Shown one piece after another: positions 25,013 to 33,595 of a stretch of DNA of 64,000 nucleotides. The first letter of the stretch is position 1; the number at the start of each line of letters is the position of its first letter. Made by a program: the position numbers and the translations under genes. Below the pieces are notes generated by a model. That model had not been told where the DNA came from. It was given only the letters and a program-made list of their open reading frames with translations, and did no database searches. Where the stretch lies: contig NZ_JACHND010000001.1 of assembly GCF_014205275.1 (NCBI RefSeq), positions 1,364,001-1,428,000 of the forward strand. Reading direction: 5' to 3'. The stretch comes from Sphaerisporangium siamense. GTDB taxonomy: Bacteria; Actinomycetota; Actinomycetes; Streptosporangiales; Streptosporangiaceae.

Positions 25013-25902
25013 GACGGTCTCCGCCGGGCGTGGCGTGGATGCCCGGCTTCGCCGGGTTTGGCGAGGAACGGCGACCGGCCGAGGAGCAGGATGCCGGTGA
25101 CCATCGCGATCAGCCCCACCACTTCGGCCGCGAGCGCGACGGCCGTCACCTGCAACCGCTCCGAGAAGACCACGATGCCGAGGACGATGCCGGTGACCGG
25201 CTCGGCGGCGGTGGTGGCCGGCAGCGAGACGCGCAGCGGAGCGGCGTCGAACGCGCTTTGGTTGAGGAACAGGCCGACCACCGCGACGCCGGGTATGGCG
25301 TACGGCTGCCAGGTGCGCAGCAGCGCGCCGAGCCCGCCGCCGAACACGGCGAGCGCGCTGTGCGTGAGCACGTCCTGCATGCCGTAGAGAACCCCCGCGG
25401 CGGCGGCGAGCAGCATGGCCTTGACCTGTAGCGACGCCCGGACCGCGAACATGACGAGCAGGGCGGACAGCGCGGCGGCGGGGATCATCGCGAGCCACCG
25501 CCAGGACAGGGGATCGGCGGGGTCGGCGACCCTGGCCTCCTGGGGCCGGCCGAAGAAGAGGAACAGGGCCACCCCGCCGCACACCAGCACCGCGCCGAGC
25601 CATTCGGCCAGGTTGAAGTGCTGCTTGTAGACCACGTGCGCGGCGATGAGCGCGAACAGCAGGTTCGTGGCCAGGAGCGGCTCCACCCACGAGACGCTGG
25701 CCCGGCCGAGCGCGACCGCGCCGAGGACCTGGCCGCAGAACATCAGGCCGATGCCCACGAGCCACAGGGGCATGCGCAGCAGGTCCAGGAGCAGCCGCGG
25801 GTGCAGCACCTCGCTCAGCGGCTCGTTGTAGGCGGCGTGCTGCTGCGCGACGAAGCCGAGGCCCAGCAGGCAGGCCGCGGCCAGGGAAAGCCAGACGGTC
25901 AC
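25009..25902 (-). CDS. DMT-family transporter, first of a pair
   Basis: 297 residues, similar layout to the following gene: start MTVWLSLAAACLLGLGFVAQQHAAY, then ALGRASVSWVEPLLATNLLFAL and the second-half PLRVSLPATTAAEPVTGIVLGIVVFSERLQ. Family members are nucleoside, amino acid or drug exporters, and nothing here fixes the cargo. It is the first gene of a two-gene unit coupled by ATGA. The upstream 409 bp contains no gene. Confidence 0.85.
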   Translation of the reverse strand: MTVWLSLAAACLLGLGFVAQQHAAYNEPLSEVLHPRLLLDLLRMPLWLVGIGLMFCGQVLGAVALGRASVSWVEPLLATNLLFALIAAHVVYKQHFNLAEWLGAVLVCGGVALFLFFGRPQEARVADPADPLSWRWLAMIPAAALSALLVMFAVRASLQVKAMLLAAAAGVLYGMQDVLTHSALAVFGGGLGALLRTWQPYAIPGVAVVGLFLNQSAFDAAPLRVSLPATTAAEPVTGIVLGIVVFSERLQVTAVALAAEVVGLIAMVTGILLLGRSPFLAKPGEAGHPRHARRRPS

Positions 25903-26243
25903 GTAAGCCCCCTCCGATACACGCCCCTATCGGTATCCGCCCAGGTCAGCGTATGCGATGGACCCCGCGTGACCTTGTTGGCCGGGCCGGTCGCCACGGA
26001 CGAGGGTGTCGCGGGCGGCCCGCGCCGGCCGGCGGACCTTCCCGTTGAGGCGACCGTGCCGTAATTGGGCCGGCGGAAGGCCCGCTTCCGGAGGTTCTTG
26101 ACCGGTATCGGTAGACATTCCTCACGTACATACCGGACATTTCCCGAGATCGATATCAGGAACGCGCAGGACATACCGGGAATCGTCCAGACGGCCTTGA
26201 TCCACTCCCCGCGCCACACGGCCTTATTCCCAGATCACCGGCG
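25903..26243. other. Intergenic region between divergent genes
   Basis: No gene is supported. The stretch is AT-richer than its flanks. TATCGGTA occurs twice, at 25928-25935 and 26106-26113, near the presumed promoters of the transporter pair and of the methyltransferase respectively. The open frames on the minus strand here lack ribosome sites. Confidence 0.5.
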
Positions 26244-26273
26244 TTGACATGTCGCTCGACAGGCTGATAGGAA
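26244..26273 (+). promoter_or_regulatory. Candidate sigma-70 promoter of the methyltransferase gene
   Basis: A consensus TTGACA (26244-26249) is followed 18 bp later by TAGGAA (26268-26273), giving a predicted transcript start near 26280, about 32 bases before the GTG start at 26312. Confidence 0.5.
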
Positions 26274-26311
26274 GTGTTCGTCATATCGGGCTTGAATAAC
26301 AGGGAAAGCTC

Positions 26312-27265
26312 GTGACCACCAAGGCGTTACGGCGACGGCCCTATCTTCCCGGCCTCTCCCTCGGAGATTATCTCGATTTCATCGAGGACCGCTTTCCCGC
26401 CTTCGCCCGCGTGCTCTGGTTCGACAGGACGGGCGGCGCCGACGCGCTCGAATCCCTGCCGCGGCCGGCTCGCGGCGGGCCCACGAACGGCGCGAACCCC
26501 AGGGGAGACCTCGGACGCCACGCCCAGCGCGACCCGATGGCCAGGGCCCACGGAATGCGCGCGCTCTTCACCCTCGCCGCGGGCGTCACCTCCCCCGAGC
26601 GCGTCCCGCGCGGCTGGAACGTCCTCGACCCGCTAGGCGGGGACGGCGTGCTCGCCCAGGTCTTCGCGACCATGGCCCCCCAGGCCGGGCACGCCGTCAT
26701 CACCAGCGACGTGGCGGGCGAGATGGTGATCGAGGCGCTGCGCGCGGGCCTTCCCGCCGTGCGCCAGCGGGCGCGGTTCCTGTTCATGCGAGACGAGGCC
26801 GTCGACGCGGTGCTCCTGGCGTACGGCACGCACCGGATCCCCGAGGCGGACCGGCTGCCCGTCTGCCGGGAGGCGGCCCGCGTCCTGCGCCCCGGAGGCA
26901 GGCTGGTCATCCACGATTTCGAGGACGCCTCCCCTGCCGCGCCGCGGCCCTCCGGGGGCGCGCGCCGCCCGGTCGCGGTGGGCCACCCCCATCCGCGTCT
27001 CACCGCCGCCGACATGGAGCGGTGCCTCGCGCTCAGCGGCCTCGACGCGATCAGGGTGCACCGCGTCCACGACCCGCTCGTCCTGCGCAGGAGCTCGGCC
27101 GCCGAGGCCCGCGCCCTGCTCTCCGGCCACCTTCTCGACATGGAGGGGCCGGCCGTCTTCCGCGACGGCCCGGACTGGGTGGCGGAGATTCCCCGGGTGG
27201 CGCTGGTGGCCGTCGGCGAGAAACGACCGGAGCGAGAAGCGCCCGTCCTCCGCCGTTCCCGCTAG
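26312..27265 (+). CDS. Class I SAM-dependent methyltransferase
   Basis: 317 residues. The core has a modified motif I (VLDPLGGDGVLAQ), an acidic second strand end (ITSDVAG), then DEAVDAVLLAYGTHRIPEADRL and the post-motif ARVLRPGGRLVIHDFED, as in UbiE-like methyltransferases. The N-terminal 90 residues (PGLSLGDYLDFIEDRFPAFARVLWF) are a separate helical part. The substrate is not evident. GTG start with GGGAAAG upstream. Its last four bases overlap the converging gene at 27262. Confidence 0.75.
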   Translation: MTTKALRRRPYLPGLSLGDYLDFIEDRFPAFARVLWFDRTGGADALESLPRPARGGPTNGANPRGDLGRHAQRDPMARAHGMRALFTLAAGVTSPERVPRGWNVLDPLGGDGVLAQVFATMAPQAGHAVITSDVAGEMVIEALRAGLPAVRQRARFLFMRDEAVDAVLLAYGTHRIPEADRLPVCREAARVLRPGGRLVIHDFEDASPAAPRPSGGARRPVAVGHPHPRLTAADMERCLALSGLDAIRVHRVHDPLVLRRSSAAEARALLSGHLLDMEGPAVFRDGPDWVAEIPRVALVAVGEKRPEREAPVLRRSR

Positions 27266-27696
27266 GCGGGCTCGCCGTCGTCCTGCGAAAGGGAGCTGAT
27301 CTCACAGGGAATCGCCGCGCGGATCGCCTCGGCGACGTTGGGACCGTCGATCACGGACACGGACGGCGATGTCTGCTCTTCGAGGGGCGGCTCCAGGACC
27401 ATGAGGGTGTAGCCGAATTCGAGAAGTATTTCGGCTATCGTGCGGTGCATCGAAACGACGACATGGCGTTCCAGCGCGTCAATTGACTGGCTTCCGTTCT
27501 GAATACGGCTCGTCATCGCGCCGAGCGCCGTTTTCGCGCACTCGTTCATGCGCCAGATCACCCGGACCGCGTCGTGGTCGAGGTGGGCGTCGAATCCACT
27601 GGAACATCCAGTGGTATAACGCGGAAGTCCGACCAGTCGTAAAATGAGGTAGACGTCCTCCGCCAACGCCTGCCCCATCGGTGACAGATCGCTCAT
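27262..27696 (-). CDS. Hypothetical protein
   Basis: 144 residues, no family recognised. Mostly helical, with RMNECAKTALGAMTSRIQNG and HRTIAEILLEFGYTLMVLEPP; the end is acidic. No signal peptide or membrane segment. G+C is lower than in neighbours, suggesting recent acquisition or relaxed codon use. It converges on the methyltransferase with a four-base overlap. The ATG at 27696 begins after an AT-rich upstream area. Confidence 0.55.
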   Translation of the reverse strand: MSDLSPMGQALAEDVYLILRLVGLPRYTTGCSSGFDAHLDHDAVRVIWRMNECAKTALGAMTSRIQNGSQSIDALERHVVVSMHRTIAEILLEFGYTLMVLEPPLEEQTSPSVSVIDGPNVAEAIRAAIPCEISSLSQDDGEPA

Positions 27697-27909
27697 GGAC
27701 GAAACGCTAAGTGCTGCGTCCGCCGATTACCAGACTCGTGTTGCCGAGAATCAGTTGATGATGTCAACATACTTGGTCAACCCATGACATCTTCACGATC
27801 CGCCCGTGAAGCATGACAGGCCGCCTCGGCCTCACACCGTACCGCGCCCCAGGCCGGCGGGGCGCGGTGGTTTCTCGGAGTTTCTCCGTCCCCGGCGCGG
27901 AACCGTACA

Positions 27910-28320
27910 ATGCGCGGCGTGACGAGGGCCGGACGACGTGAGGGCACGCGGGCGCGTCTGGCGGCGGCCGGCGCCGTGGCGGCGACGGTCGCGGCGGGGC
28001 TGGCGGTCCGGGCCCTCGGCATGGGAGATGTCGCCAAGTACGCCGGGGACGCCCTCTACACGGTGATGATCTACGGGCTGGTCGTCCTCGTGGCGCCGCG
28101 GGCGAGACCGGTGACCGCGAGCGCCGTGGCGCTGGCCGTGAGCTGGGCCATCGAGTTCGCGCAGGTCACCGGCATTCCGGCGGAGCTGTCCCGGCACAGC
28201 GCGCTGGCGCGGCTGGTGCTGGGTTCGACCTTCAACGCGCCCGACCTGTTCTGGTACGCGGCCGGGGCGGCCGTCGCGTTCCTGGTTCATCTGGCCGCAC
28301 GGGCGCGCCGCCGCGCGTGA
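27910..28320 (+). CDS. DUF2809-type small membrane protein
   Basis: 136 residues with four hydrophobic segments. The motif GDALYTVMIYGLVVL in the second segment, AVSWAIEFAQ in the third and DLFWYAAGA in the last match the DUF2809 family of unknown function. The N-terminus is Arg-rich. Start could be ATG 27910 or GTG 27919. It is followed by a hairpin at 28346-28371. Confidence 0.7.
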   Translation: MRGVTRAGRREGTRARLAAAGAVAATVAAGLAVRALGMGDVAKYAGDALYTVMIYGLVVLVAPRARPVTASAVALAVSWAIEFAQVTGIPAELSRHSALARLVLGSTFNAPDLFWYAAGAAVAFLVHLAARARRRA

Positions 28321-28345
28321 CCTGGAGGTGCCGCCGCATGCGAAA

Positions 28346-28371
28346 GGCCCCGGTCTGCGGAAACCGGGGCC
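28346..28371. terminator. Hairpin after the DUF2809 gene
   Basis: GGCCCCGGT and ACCGGGGCC form a 9-bp stem with an 8-base loop. On the minus strand it is followed by TTTCG. It lies between convergent genes and could serve both. Confidence 0.6.
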
Positions 28372-28512
28372 CGCGAATCGAACGCTGCGAAAGTCCTGCT
28401 CGTCAGGAGACCCCCGGAGACGCAGGAGATCTCCGGTGGTGCGGCACGGCCACCGTGTGATCCTCGGGGGTGTCCACACAACACTGCCGATCACGCGGTG
28501 GCCGTGCTCTGA

Positions 28513-28538
28513 CCAGTGAGATCAGGGATTCTCACTGG
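28513..28538 (-). terminator. Hairpin directly after the dioxygenase gene
   Basis: CCAGTGAG and CTCACTGG pair over 8 bp around a 10-base loop, 9 bp beyond the stop codon of the gene ending at 28548. No T-tract follows. Confidence 0.5.
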
Positions 28539-28547
28539 GGCTTGAGG

Positions 28548-29396
28548 TCAGCCCACGCGCTGCCACAGGGACGGCACGTTCGGCGGCTCCCAGCCCGGCA
28601 GGGCGGTGTGCGACTGGAGGCACCGGTAGGTGGAACCGCTGTACAGGACCGTGTCGCCGGCGTTGTAGTTCTTCCACGCCGCCCAGGTGGTGGTCCCGGT
28701 GGACGGGCTGGGGGAGGGCGTGTTCGACCTGGTCGGCGTGGGGGTCGGTGTCCGGCTCGGGGTCGGGCCCGCGACGTTGAGCACGAAGTCGTACGACCCC
28801 TGCTTGGGGTTGCTGCCGCTGACGGTCATCAGCAGGCGGGGGTCGTAGATGGTGTCGGTGCTGTTGCGCGGCTCGCCCGGGAAGTAGAGCTGCGTGGTCA
28901 GGATCGGCCGGTTGGGCGCCTGCAGCTTGACGTGGAGGTGCCGCGTACGGCCCGGGTAGAGGCCCGGCACGATCGTGGTCAGCTTGTAGGCCCCGTTGGC
29001 GTCGGTGTAGAAGTGACCGCGCTGGTTGTACGTGACGTTGTCATAGTTGCCGTTGGTGTCCGCCTGCCACCAGTCCAGCAGCACGTTGGCGAGCGGCTGG
29101 CAGTTGATTCCGAAGACGAAGCCGCTGACCACCAAGGGGGTGCCGCTACCCGGGATCGTGCTGCGCTGCGGCGAGCCCGGCTTGAAGTACGGGCCCTCGG
29201 TCTGGGCGATGGTGGGGGCGTCGCCCGGGTCGCAGTTGTACGGCGTGGGGCTCAGGGTGGTGCCACCGGCCGCCACGACGTCACGGGCGAGAGAGGCGTG
29301 CGCGACCTTGCCCGCGATGAGCGGGACGGGGGCGCCGATGAGCGCCGCCTTCAACAAGGTCTTGCGGGTGATCCCGCGCGGCTTTTCCTCTTCCAT
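28548..29396 (-). CDS. Secreted intradiol dioxygenase fused to CBM5/12 module
   Basis: 282 residues from the ATG at 29396, which has AAGGAGGG upstream. A signal sequence (TRKTLLKAALIGAPVPLIAG) is followed by an intradiol ring-cleavage dioxygenase core with TEGPYF, VLLDWWQADTNGNYDN, RGHFYTDANGAY and LYPGRTRHLHV; the two Tyr and two His iron ligands of the family are accounted for. A Pro/Thr/Ser linker leads to a C-terminal CBM5/12 module (TWAAWKNYNAGDTVLYSG, CLQSHTALPGWEPP). Such fusions are known from cellulolytic Streptomyces (SACTE_2871 type) and cleave catechols derived from lignin near polysaccharide. Its CBM is almost the same as that of the metalloprotease next door. Confidence 0.92.
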   Translation of the reverse strand: MEEEKPRGITRKTLLKAALIGAPVPLIAGKVAHASLARDVVAAGGTTLSPTPYNCDPGDAPTIAQTEGPYFKPGSPQRSTIPGSGTPLVVSGFVFGINCQPLANVLLDWWQADTNGNYDNVTYNQRGHFYTDANGAYKLTTIVPGLYPGRTRHLHVKLQAPNRPILTTQLYFPGEPRNSTDTIYDPRLLMTVSGSNPKQGSYDFVLNVAGPTPSRTPTPTPTRSNTPSPSPSTGTTTWAAWKNYNAGDTVLYSGSTYRCLQSHTALPGWEPPNVPSLWQRVG

Positions 29397-29592
29397 GGGG
29401 GGTCCCTCCTTGTAGGTGCTGGTACCAAATTGACAGCGAGTGTTACCGCGGAGAACCCCCCATGTTTGCATAAGACCGTCGTATACCATCTTGGATATTT
29501 TGCTGGATGTGACGGTGATGCAGCAGCTAAGAGTGGGTTTCGCGGGGTCGGGGGGTTCGGGCGAGGCCACGGGCTTCCACCGGGCAGCCGTG

Positions 29593-29617
29593 CGCCCGGC
29601 CGCTCGGCGGCCGGGCG
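29593..29617. terminator. Hairpin, part of a stacked hairpin region
   Basis: CGCCCGGCCG and its complement form a 10-bp stem with a 5-base loop. It is one of four consecutive hairpins between the metalloprotease and dioxygenase genes. Confidence 0.5.
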
Positions 29618-29634
29618 TGGGATTCGCTGTCAGT

Positions 29635-29686
29635 GGAGGAGTCAAGGCGGCGGCCCCCCCGCGAGGTACGCCGCCCTGACTCCTCC
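29635..29686 (-). terminator. 18-bp stem hairpin downstream of the metalloprotease
   Basis: The arms at 29635-29652 and 29669-29686 pair over 18 positions; the single mismatch becomes a G-U pair in a minus-strand transcript, which points to function on that strand. The loop is 16 bases. A further 9-bp hairpin (29687-29710) follows immediately. No T-tract is present. Confidence 0.65.
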
Positions 29687-29779
29687 CCGGGCGGACACGG
29701 CTCCGCCCGGTTCGGCGACGCCGCCCCGCTCCTGCGGAGTTGGAGCCGGGGCGACGTCATGTGGTCAGGGTGTCCGCGA

Positions 29780-29808
29780 GCGGGCGGCCGAGCGAGGAGG
29801 CCGCCCGC
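29780..29808 (-). terminator. 10-bp hairpin directly after the metalloprotease stop
   Basis: GCGGGCGGCC pairs with GGCCGCCCGC around a 9-base loop, 10 bp past the stop codon at 29818. Confidence 0.55.
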
Positions 29809-29817
29809 CCTCGGAGA

Positions 29818-32172
29818 TCAGACGCGCTGCCAGAGAGCCGGGACGTTCGGCGGCTCCCAGCCGGGCAGCGCGGTGTGCGACTGCAGGCAACGGTAGGAGA
29901 CGCCCTGGTAGGTCACCGTCTGGCCGGCGGTGTAGGCGGTCCACTCCTTCCAGGTGGTCTCACCCGGTCCATCGCCGCCGACGGTGAGGTTGAAGCTCGC
30001 CGTCCGGTCGACGTTGGCGCCGTCCGCGTTGATGGTGATCGGGTAGGTGTCCGCCTCGGTGGCCGAGGTGGTGCTGATCGTCACCGTGGAGGTCCCACCG
30101 GCCGTGATCGACTGCGGCGAGAAGCTGACCGACACGCCGGCCGGGAGCTTGGCGGCCGACAGGGTGATCGACTGGGCGGAGCCCTGGGTGACCTGGGTCC
30201 TCAGCGTCGTGGTCGTCGACTGGCCGGCGTTGACGTTCGCCGAGGACGGGTCGAGCGTGACGCTGTAGTCGTTGTCACCGGGGTTCACGGTGCCGACCGT
30301 CAGGCTGAAGGTCGCCGTCTTGTCGATGTCCGCGCCGTCGGCGGTCACCGTGATCTGGTAGGTGCCGGACGGGGTGCCGGAGGAGGTCGCCAGCCGCAGC
30401 GACGAGGTCTGCCCGGACTGGATGGTCGCCGGGGTGAACGTCGCGGTCACGCCGGTGGGCAGGTTGCTCGCCCGCAGGGTGACCGACTGGGCGTTGCCCG
30501 AGGTGACCGTCGTGCTGAGGTTGGTCGTGACCGCCTGGCCGGCCTCGGTGGTGGCCGAGGTCGGGTTCAGCGAGAAGCTGAAGTCGTTGTTCGGCGTGGT
30601 GATCGTGCAGGTCGGCTCACCGGACTGGGCGGGAACCTGGACGGCGGTCCACGCGGCCTTGGCCGCGTTGAACTCGGTGCAGCTGTTGGGGAACAGCTGC
30701 TTGGCGGCCGTCAGCGAGTGCAGGCGGAACCTGGCGTAGGTCCGCGCGCCGCTCTTGAGGTTCATGCCGCTCATGAAGATCTGGCCGGCCTTCTGGATGC
30801 CGATGCCGGTCAGCGAGGACGGGCCGGTGCAGACCGGGCTGTTCGGCTTGCCGCCACCGGGGTTGGTGCCCTCGGCGAGCAGGTAGAACCAGTGGTTCTG
30901 CGGACCGGCGGCCCTGTGGACCTCGGTGTTCGGGATCGCGCTGGTCCAGCAGTTGGGGTCGCCGTTGGTCGACGGCTGGTACATGTACCGGATCGGGCCG
31001 CTGCCGACCAGGTTGACCTCTTCGCCGACCTGGTAGTCCCCGGGGTCGTTCGGGTTGTTGGCGTAGTACTCGGTCAGCGCGCCGAAGATGTCACCGGTCG
31101 ACTCGCCGAGACCGCCGCCCTCGCCACCGCTGCCCGTGCTGCCCGTGTACTGGTCGATCGCGTGGCCGTACTCGTGGGCGACGACGTCCATCGGCGTGGC
31201 CTGGCGCTGGTTGTCCTGGCTGTGGCCGAAGTTGGTGTAGCTGCCGTTCCAGAACGCGTTGACGTCGTTCAGGCCCACGCGGGCGGGCGGGGCGCCGCCG
31301 CTGCCGTTGATGCCGTTACGGCCCAGCCACTCCTTGAGCATGTCCGACTCTTTTTGCGCGGCGTACAGCGCGTCCACGCAGGCGGTCTCGAGGTTGGTGC
31401 CCGAGCCGGTGCCCCAGGAGTCGGTGCTCTTCGTGTAGGCCGTACCGCCCTGGCCGCCACACCGCAGGCCCGGACGGGTGGTGTCCGTCATCGAGTACGA
31501 GCCGGCGGAGCCGCTCGTCTGGATGGTGACCTGGCCGTTGTAGTAGCCGTTGCCGGAGCCGTGCTTGACCTCGTCGTAGGAGTCGACGACCTTGCCCGTG
31601 GCGGCGTCGACGAAGACGTGCAGGACGCTCGGGGCGTTGTCCTTCTTGACGCCGGTGACGACGGTCTCCCACGTCAGGGCGGGCTTGGCCAGAAGGGCGT
31701 GGACGACGAGCTTCGGCGTGCCGACGGACTCGACCTTGGCCAGCTGCGCGCGCGACGTGGCGGCGGCCTTGGCGGCGGTCAGCTTGGGCACGTTGGCGAC
31801 CTGCAGCTCGGACTCGATGCCGTTGCTGACCGCCTGCACCGCCTGCCCGCTGGCGTCCGTGGAGATGACGACCTCGCCACCGTGCACTGGGATGCCCGCG
31901 TAGGTGCGGTTGTACGTCAGGTACTGAATGCCGCGCAGCCCGGAGATGGACTTGGACAGCGCGAACTTGTCCTGCGGCGTCGCGTGCAGCTGCGCCGAGT
32001 ACGTCGTGAGCGCGCTCGCCGCGCTGGCGAGTGCGCGCGCCTGGGGGCTCGGTGAAGCCGGGGCGCTGGCCGCGGAAGCCGACGTTGTGGTCACTCCCGC
32101 GAGTGCTGACGAGGCCAGGGCCGCTGCAGCCAGTACAGCTAGCGAGGCCGACCTCTTAAGTGGGGATTTCAC
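29818..32172 (-). CDS. Secreted M4 (thermolysin-like) metallopeptidase with Ig-like repeats and CBM5/12
   Basis: 784 residues. The GTG at 32172 has GGAG eight bases upstream. Signal peptide (SASLAVLAAAALASSALA), FTP/PepSY-type propeptide, then the catalytic domain: HEYGH with His333 and His337, and Glu357 in GESTGD, 24 residues after the first His as in thermolysin. Two Ig-like repeats of about 95 residues follow (each NDxS-x-L-P-S at the start and TASFNLTVG-type at the end). A CBM5/12 module closes the protein. It is a secreted zinc endopeptidase that can anchor to chitin or similar polymer. LysR regulator is encoded just upstream on the same strand. Confidence 0.95.
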   Translation of the reverse strand: MKSPLKRSASLAVLAAAALASSALAGVTTTSASAASAPASPSPQARALASAASALTTYSAQLHATPQDKFALSKSISGLRGIQYLTYNRTYAGIPVHGGEVVISTDASGQAVQAVSNGIESELQVANVPKLTAAKAAATSRAQLAKVESVGTPKLVVHALLAKPALTWETVVTGVKKDNAPSVLHVFVDAATGKVVDSYDEVKHGSGNGYYNGQVTIQTSGSAGSYSMTDTTRPGLRCGGQGGTAYTKSTDSWGTGSGTNLETACVDALYAAQKESDMLKEWLGRNGINGSGGAPPARVGLNDVNAFWNGSYTNFGHSQDNQRQATPMDVVAHEYGHAIDQYTGSTGSGGEGGGLGESTGDIFGALTEYYANNPNDPGDYQVGEEVNLVGSGPIRYMYQPSTNGDPNCWTSAIPNTEVHRAAGPQNHWFYLLAEGTNPGGGKPNSPVCTGPSSLTGIGIQKAGQIFMSGMNLKSGARTYARFRLHSLTAAKQLFPNSCTEFNAAKAAWTAVQVPAQSGEPTCTITTPNNDFSFSLNPTSATTEAGQAVTTNLSTTVTSGNAQSVTLRASNLPTGVTATFTPATIQSGQTSSLRLATSSGTPSGTYQITVTADGADIDKTATFSLTVGTVNPGDNDYSVTLDPSSANVNAGQSTTTTLRTQVTQGSAQSITLSAAKLPAGVSVSFSPQSITAGGTSTVTISTTSATEADTYPITINADGANVDRTASFNLTVGGDGPGETTWKEWTAYTAGQTVTYQGVSYRCLQSHTALPGWEPPNVPALWQRV

Positions 32173-32274
32173 TCCTTGTGACTCCTGTCCCTTGGGGGGT
32201 TGAGGGGAGGAGCCCGGCCGGGGCTGAAGCACACCGTGACATTCACGATGCGAGGGGGGTAACCCCACAGCTTC

Positions 32275-33252
32275 CTATACGATCGCGCTATAGGGGTCCT
32301 GGGCCTGGGGCTGAGGAAGGGGTCCGTGTCGCTTGAGCCAGTCCTGATACACGGGTGCCTTCTCGGCGTCCGCCCAGTACGCGCGCCGTACCGCCGTCAC
32401 GAGCTCGGAGATCTGCGGGTCCACGGGCCCGGCTTCCGTCCACCCGATCAGGTGGCGGAAGCTGAGCGGTGTACCCGCCAGAGGCCGGATGGCGATGCCG
32501 GGGTAGCCTCTGCTGGTCGCCTGGAACATCCCGACGCACCGCGATGCGGCGATCAGGTCCACCGCGACGCTGAGGGTGGCCTCGCAGCCGATCTTCGGGA
32601 CGAATCCCGCCTTGGCGCAGGCGTCGGAGAAATGCTCCCGATGCCCGACCTCGATCATGACCGGCAGCGACCAGTCCTCGTCGGCCAGGTCGGCCAGCTC
32701 GATCTCCTGGTGCGCGGCCAGCGGATGGTTCTCGGCCACGGCGACGAAGATCGGCTCCCACGCGACCGGGGCGTATCCGACGCCGGCGGGCGGTGTGAGG
32801 GGGAGGCCGGGGTAGTCGGCGAGGGTCGCCAGTTCGAGCCGCTGCGAACGCAGGAGGCTCGGCAGCACGTCCATCGCCTCCTCCGTCCGCATGCTCACCT
32901 CGGCGTCGGGAAGAAGCTCCCGGAGGGTGCCGATGATGTGCAGGGCGAGGTGACTGGACATGCACCCCACCCGCACGACACTCCGGCCGGCGAACCTCAT
33001 TCCGTCGCGCCGCAGTTCCTCGAACGCGGGCAGCAGCGAGCGAGATCGGGCCAGCACCCACTCGCCGAGTGGCGTGGCCGTCGCTCCCTCGCGCCCGCGC
33101 TCGAACAGCGGGCTGCCGAACATCGACTCGATGCGCCGAAGCTGAGCCGCCAGGGACGGCTGGGAGGTCTTCAGCGCGGCAGCGGCCTTGGAGATGCTCC
33201 CGTGGTCCGCGATGGCGCAGACCGCACGCAGATGACGCACTTCTAGATCCAC
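32275..33252 (-). CDS. LysR-family transcriptional regulator
   Basis: 325 residues. N-terminal winged helix with the LysR pattern (LRAVCAIADHGSISKAAAALKTSQPSLAAQLRRIE), then the type 2 periplasmic-binding-like effector domain (VRVGCMSSHLALHII, LELATLADYPG, AVAENHPLA). It lies 102 bp upstream of the metalloprotease on the same strand, and may control it or itself. The ligand is unknown. ATG at 33252. The 343 bp on its other side are gene-free. Confidence 0.88.
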   Translation of the reverse strand: MDLEVRHLRAVCAIADHGSISKAAAALKTSQPSLAAQLRRIESMFGSPLFERGREGATATPLGEWVLARSRSLLPAFEELRRDGMRFAGRSVVRVGCMSSHLALHIIGTLRELLPDAEVSMRTEEAMDVLPSLLRSQRLELATLADYPGLPLTPPAGVGYAPVAWEPIFVAVAENHPLAAHQEIELADLADEDWSLPVMIEVGHREHFSDACAKAGFVPKIGCEATLSVAVDLIAASRCVGMFQATSRGYPGIAIRPLAGTPLSFRHLIGWTEAGPVDPQISELVTAVRRAYWADAEKAPVYQDWLKRHGPLPQPQAQDPYSAIV

Positions 33253-33471
33253 GACATGAGCTTAATAAGTAAAGAAACTTTAGAGTAGACCCAATAATGG
33301 CTCGTCAGCCGTACTGGTCCCCGAGCGGAGCGGGGACGGCGGCTCATCGAGGGGCGACGCGACGAGGCCCGCCGCGCCCCCCACAGGCACGCCCGCGAAC
33401 GCCCCGCCGAAGCCGGACAAGAGGCTCACGCCGTCACGCGGACCCCACGAACACCCCGCGGCTTCCGGCCC

Positions 33472-33525
33472 GAACTTTCGCGGACGAAGAAACCGCCCCG
33501 AACTTTCGGGGCCGAAGAACTTTCG
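33472..33525. repeat. Three GAACTTTCG direct repeats with a palindrome
   Basis: GAACTTTCG is at 33472-33480, 33500-33508 and 33517-33525. The middle copy lies inside the perfect 7-2-7 inverted repeat CCCCGAA-CT-TTCGGGG (33496-33511). The cluster ends 70 bp before the TIMP-like gene and within the gene-free region 33253-33595. It looks like a regulatory site. Confidence 0.6.
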
Positions 33526-33595
33526 GGCCGGCCCGGCCGCCGGATCAGGCCCAGCGCGGGGCGAACCGGACACGGCATGGGTACGTTTCAGGGCC

